6,082 bases of DNA from JBHGBM01 sp041946965 (GTDB taxonomy: Bacteria; Acidobacteriota; Terriglobia; Bryobacterales; Bryobacteraceae), in assembly GCA_041946965.1 (NCBI GenBank), contig JBHGBM010000144.1, forward strand, positions 1-6,082, in the 5' to 3' direction. The position numbers were made by a program, and so were the translations under genes. Within the stretch, counting starts at the first letter, position 1, and each line of letters starts with the position of its first letter. Below, one piece after another: positions 6,081-6,082 of the stretch. A model generated the notes under the pieces. It did no database searches. It worked only from the letters and a program-made list of their open reading frames with translations, and had not been told where the DNA came from.

Positions 6081-6082
6081 GA

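Noticed and set aside
1..6082. A classical insertion sequence or composite transposon with its own transposase
   Set aside because: None of the five genes is a transposase, integrase or resolvase, so the inverted repeats are reported without naming an element type.

Overview
The window carries five complete genes of GC-rich bacterial DNA between two perfect 57-bp inverted repeats at its extreme ends. The genes form two converging blocks. The long Tat-signal Gfo/Idh/MocA oxidoreductase (form 'KHVYVQKPL') is a type abundant in Acidobacteriota (Bryobacterales/Solibacter), Planctomycetota and Verrucomicrobiota. Together with the base composition, this suggests a soil-type bacterium, most likely of the Solibacter kind. 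That placement is an inference; there is no rRNA or other marker gene to settle it.

Rightward block (93-3487): a LarA-family nickel-pincer racemase/epimerase, an NAD(P)-dependent aldehyde dehydrogenase, and a small transaldolase-family enzyme. The first two genes overlap by 4 bp and the second and third are 3 bp apart, so they are almost certainly one operon. Read in reverse order the chemistry makes sense: the transaldolase could release a C3 aldehyde from a ketose, the dehydrogenase could oxidise it to a 2-hydroxy acid, and the LarA homologue could invert the C2 centre. No isomerase, kinase, transporter or nickel-cofactor gene (larB/C/E) lies in the window, so the substrate is unknown.

Leftward block (4318 down to 3602, and 5951 down to 4392): a Tat-exported Gfo/Idh/MocA oxidoreductase, then a GntR/FCD regulator, the usual kind of regulator for sugar-acid and carboxylate genes. 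A 10-bp perfect hairpin separates them. The oxidoreductase has an unusual insertion of about 88 residues, low in complexity, containing a REP-like double hairpin. The two blocks meet tail to tail at 3488-3601.

Ends: bases 1-57 and 6024-6080 are exact reverse complements. The left copy touches the window edge, so the repeat may be longer than seen. No transposase or integrase is present. The arrangement could be a cargo segment between inverted copies of a mobile or dispersed repeat, a non-autonomous element, or an assembly effect. This is the most important point to verify. No tRNA, rRNA, CRISPR array or replication origin was seen.
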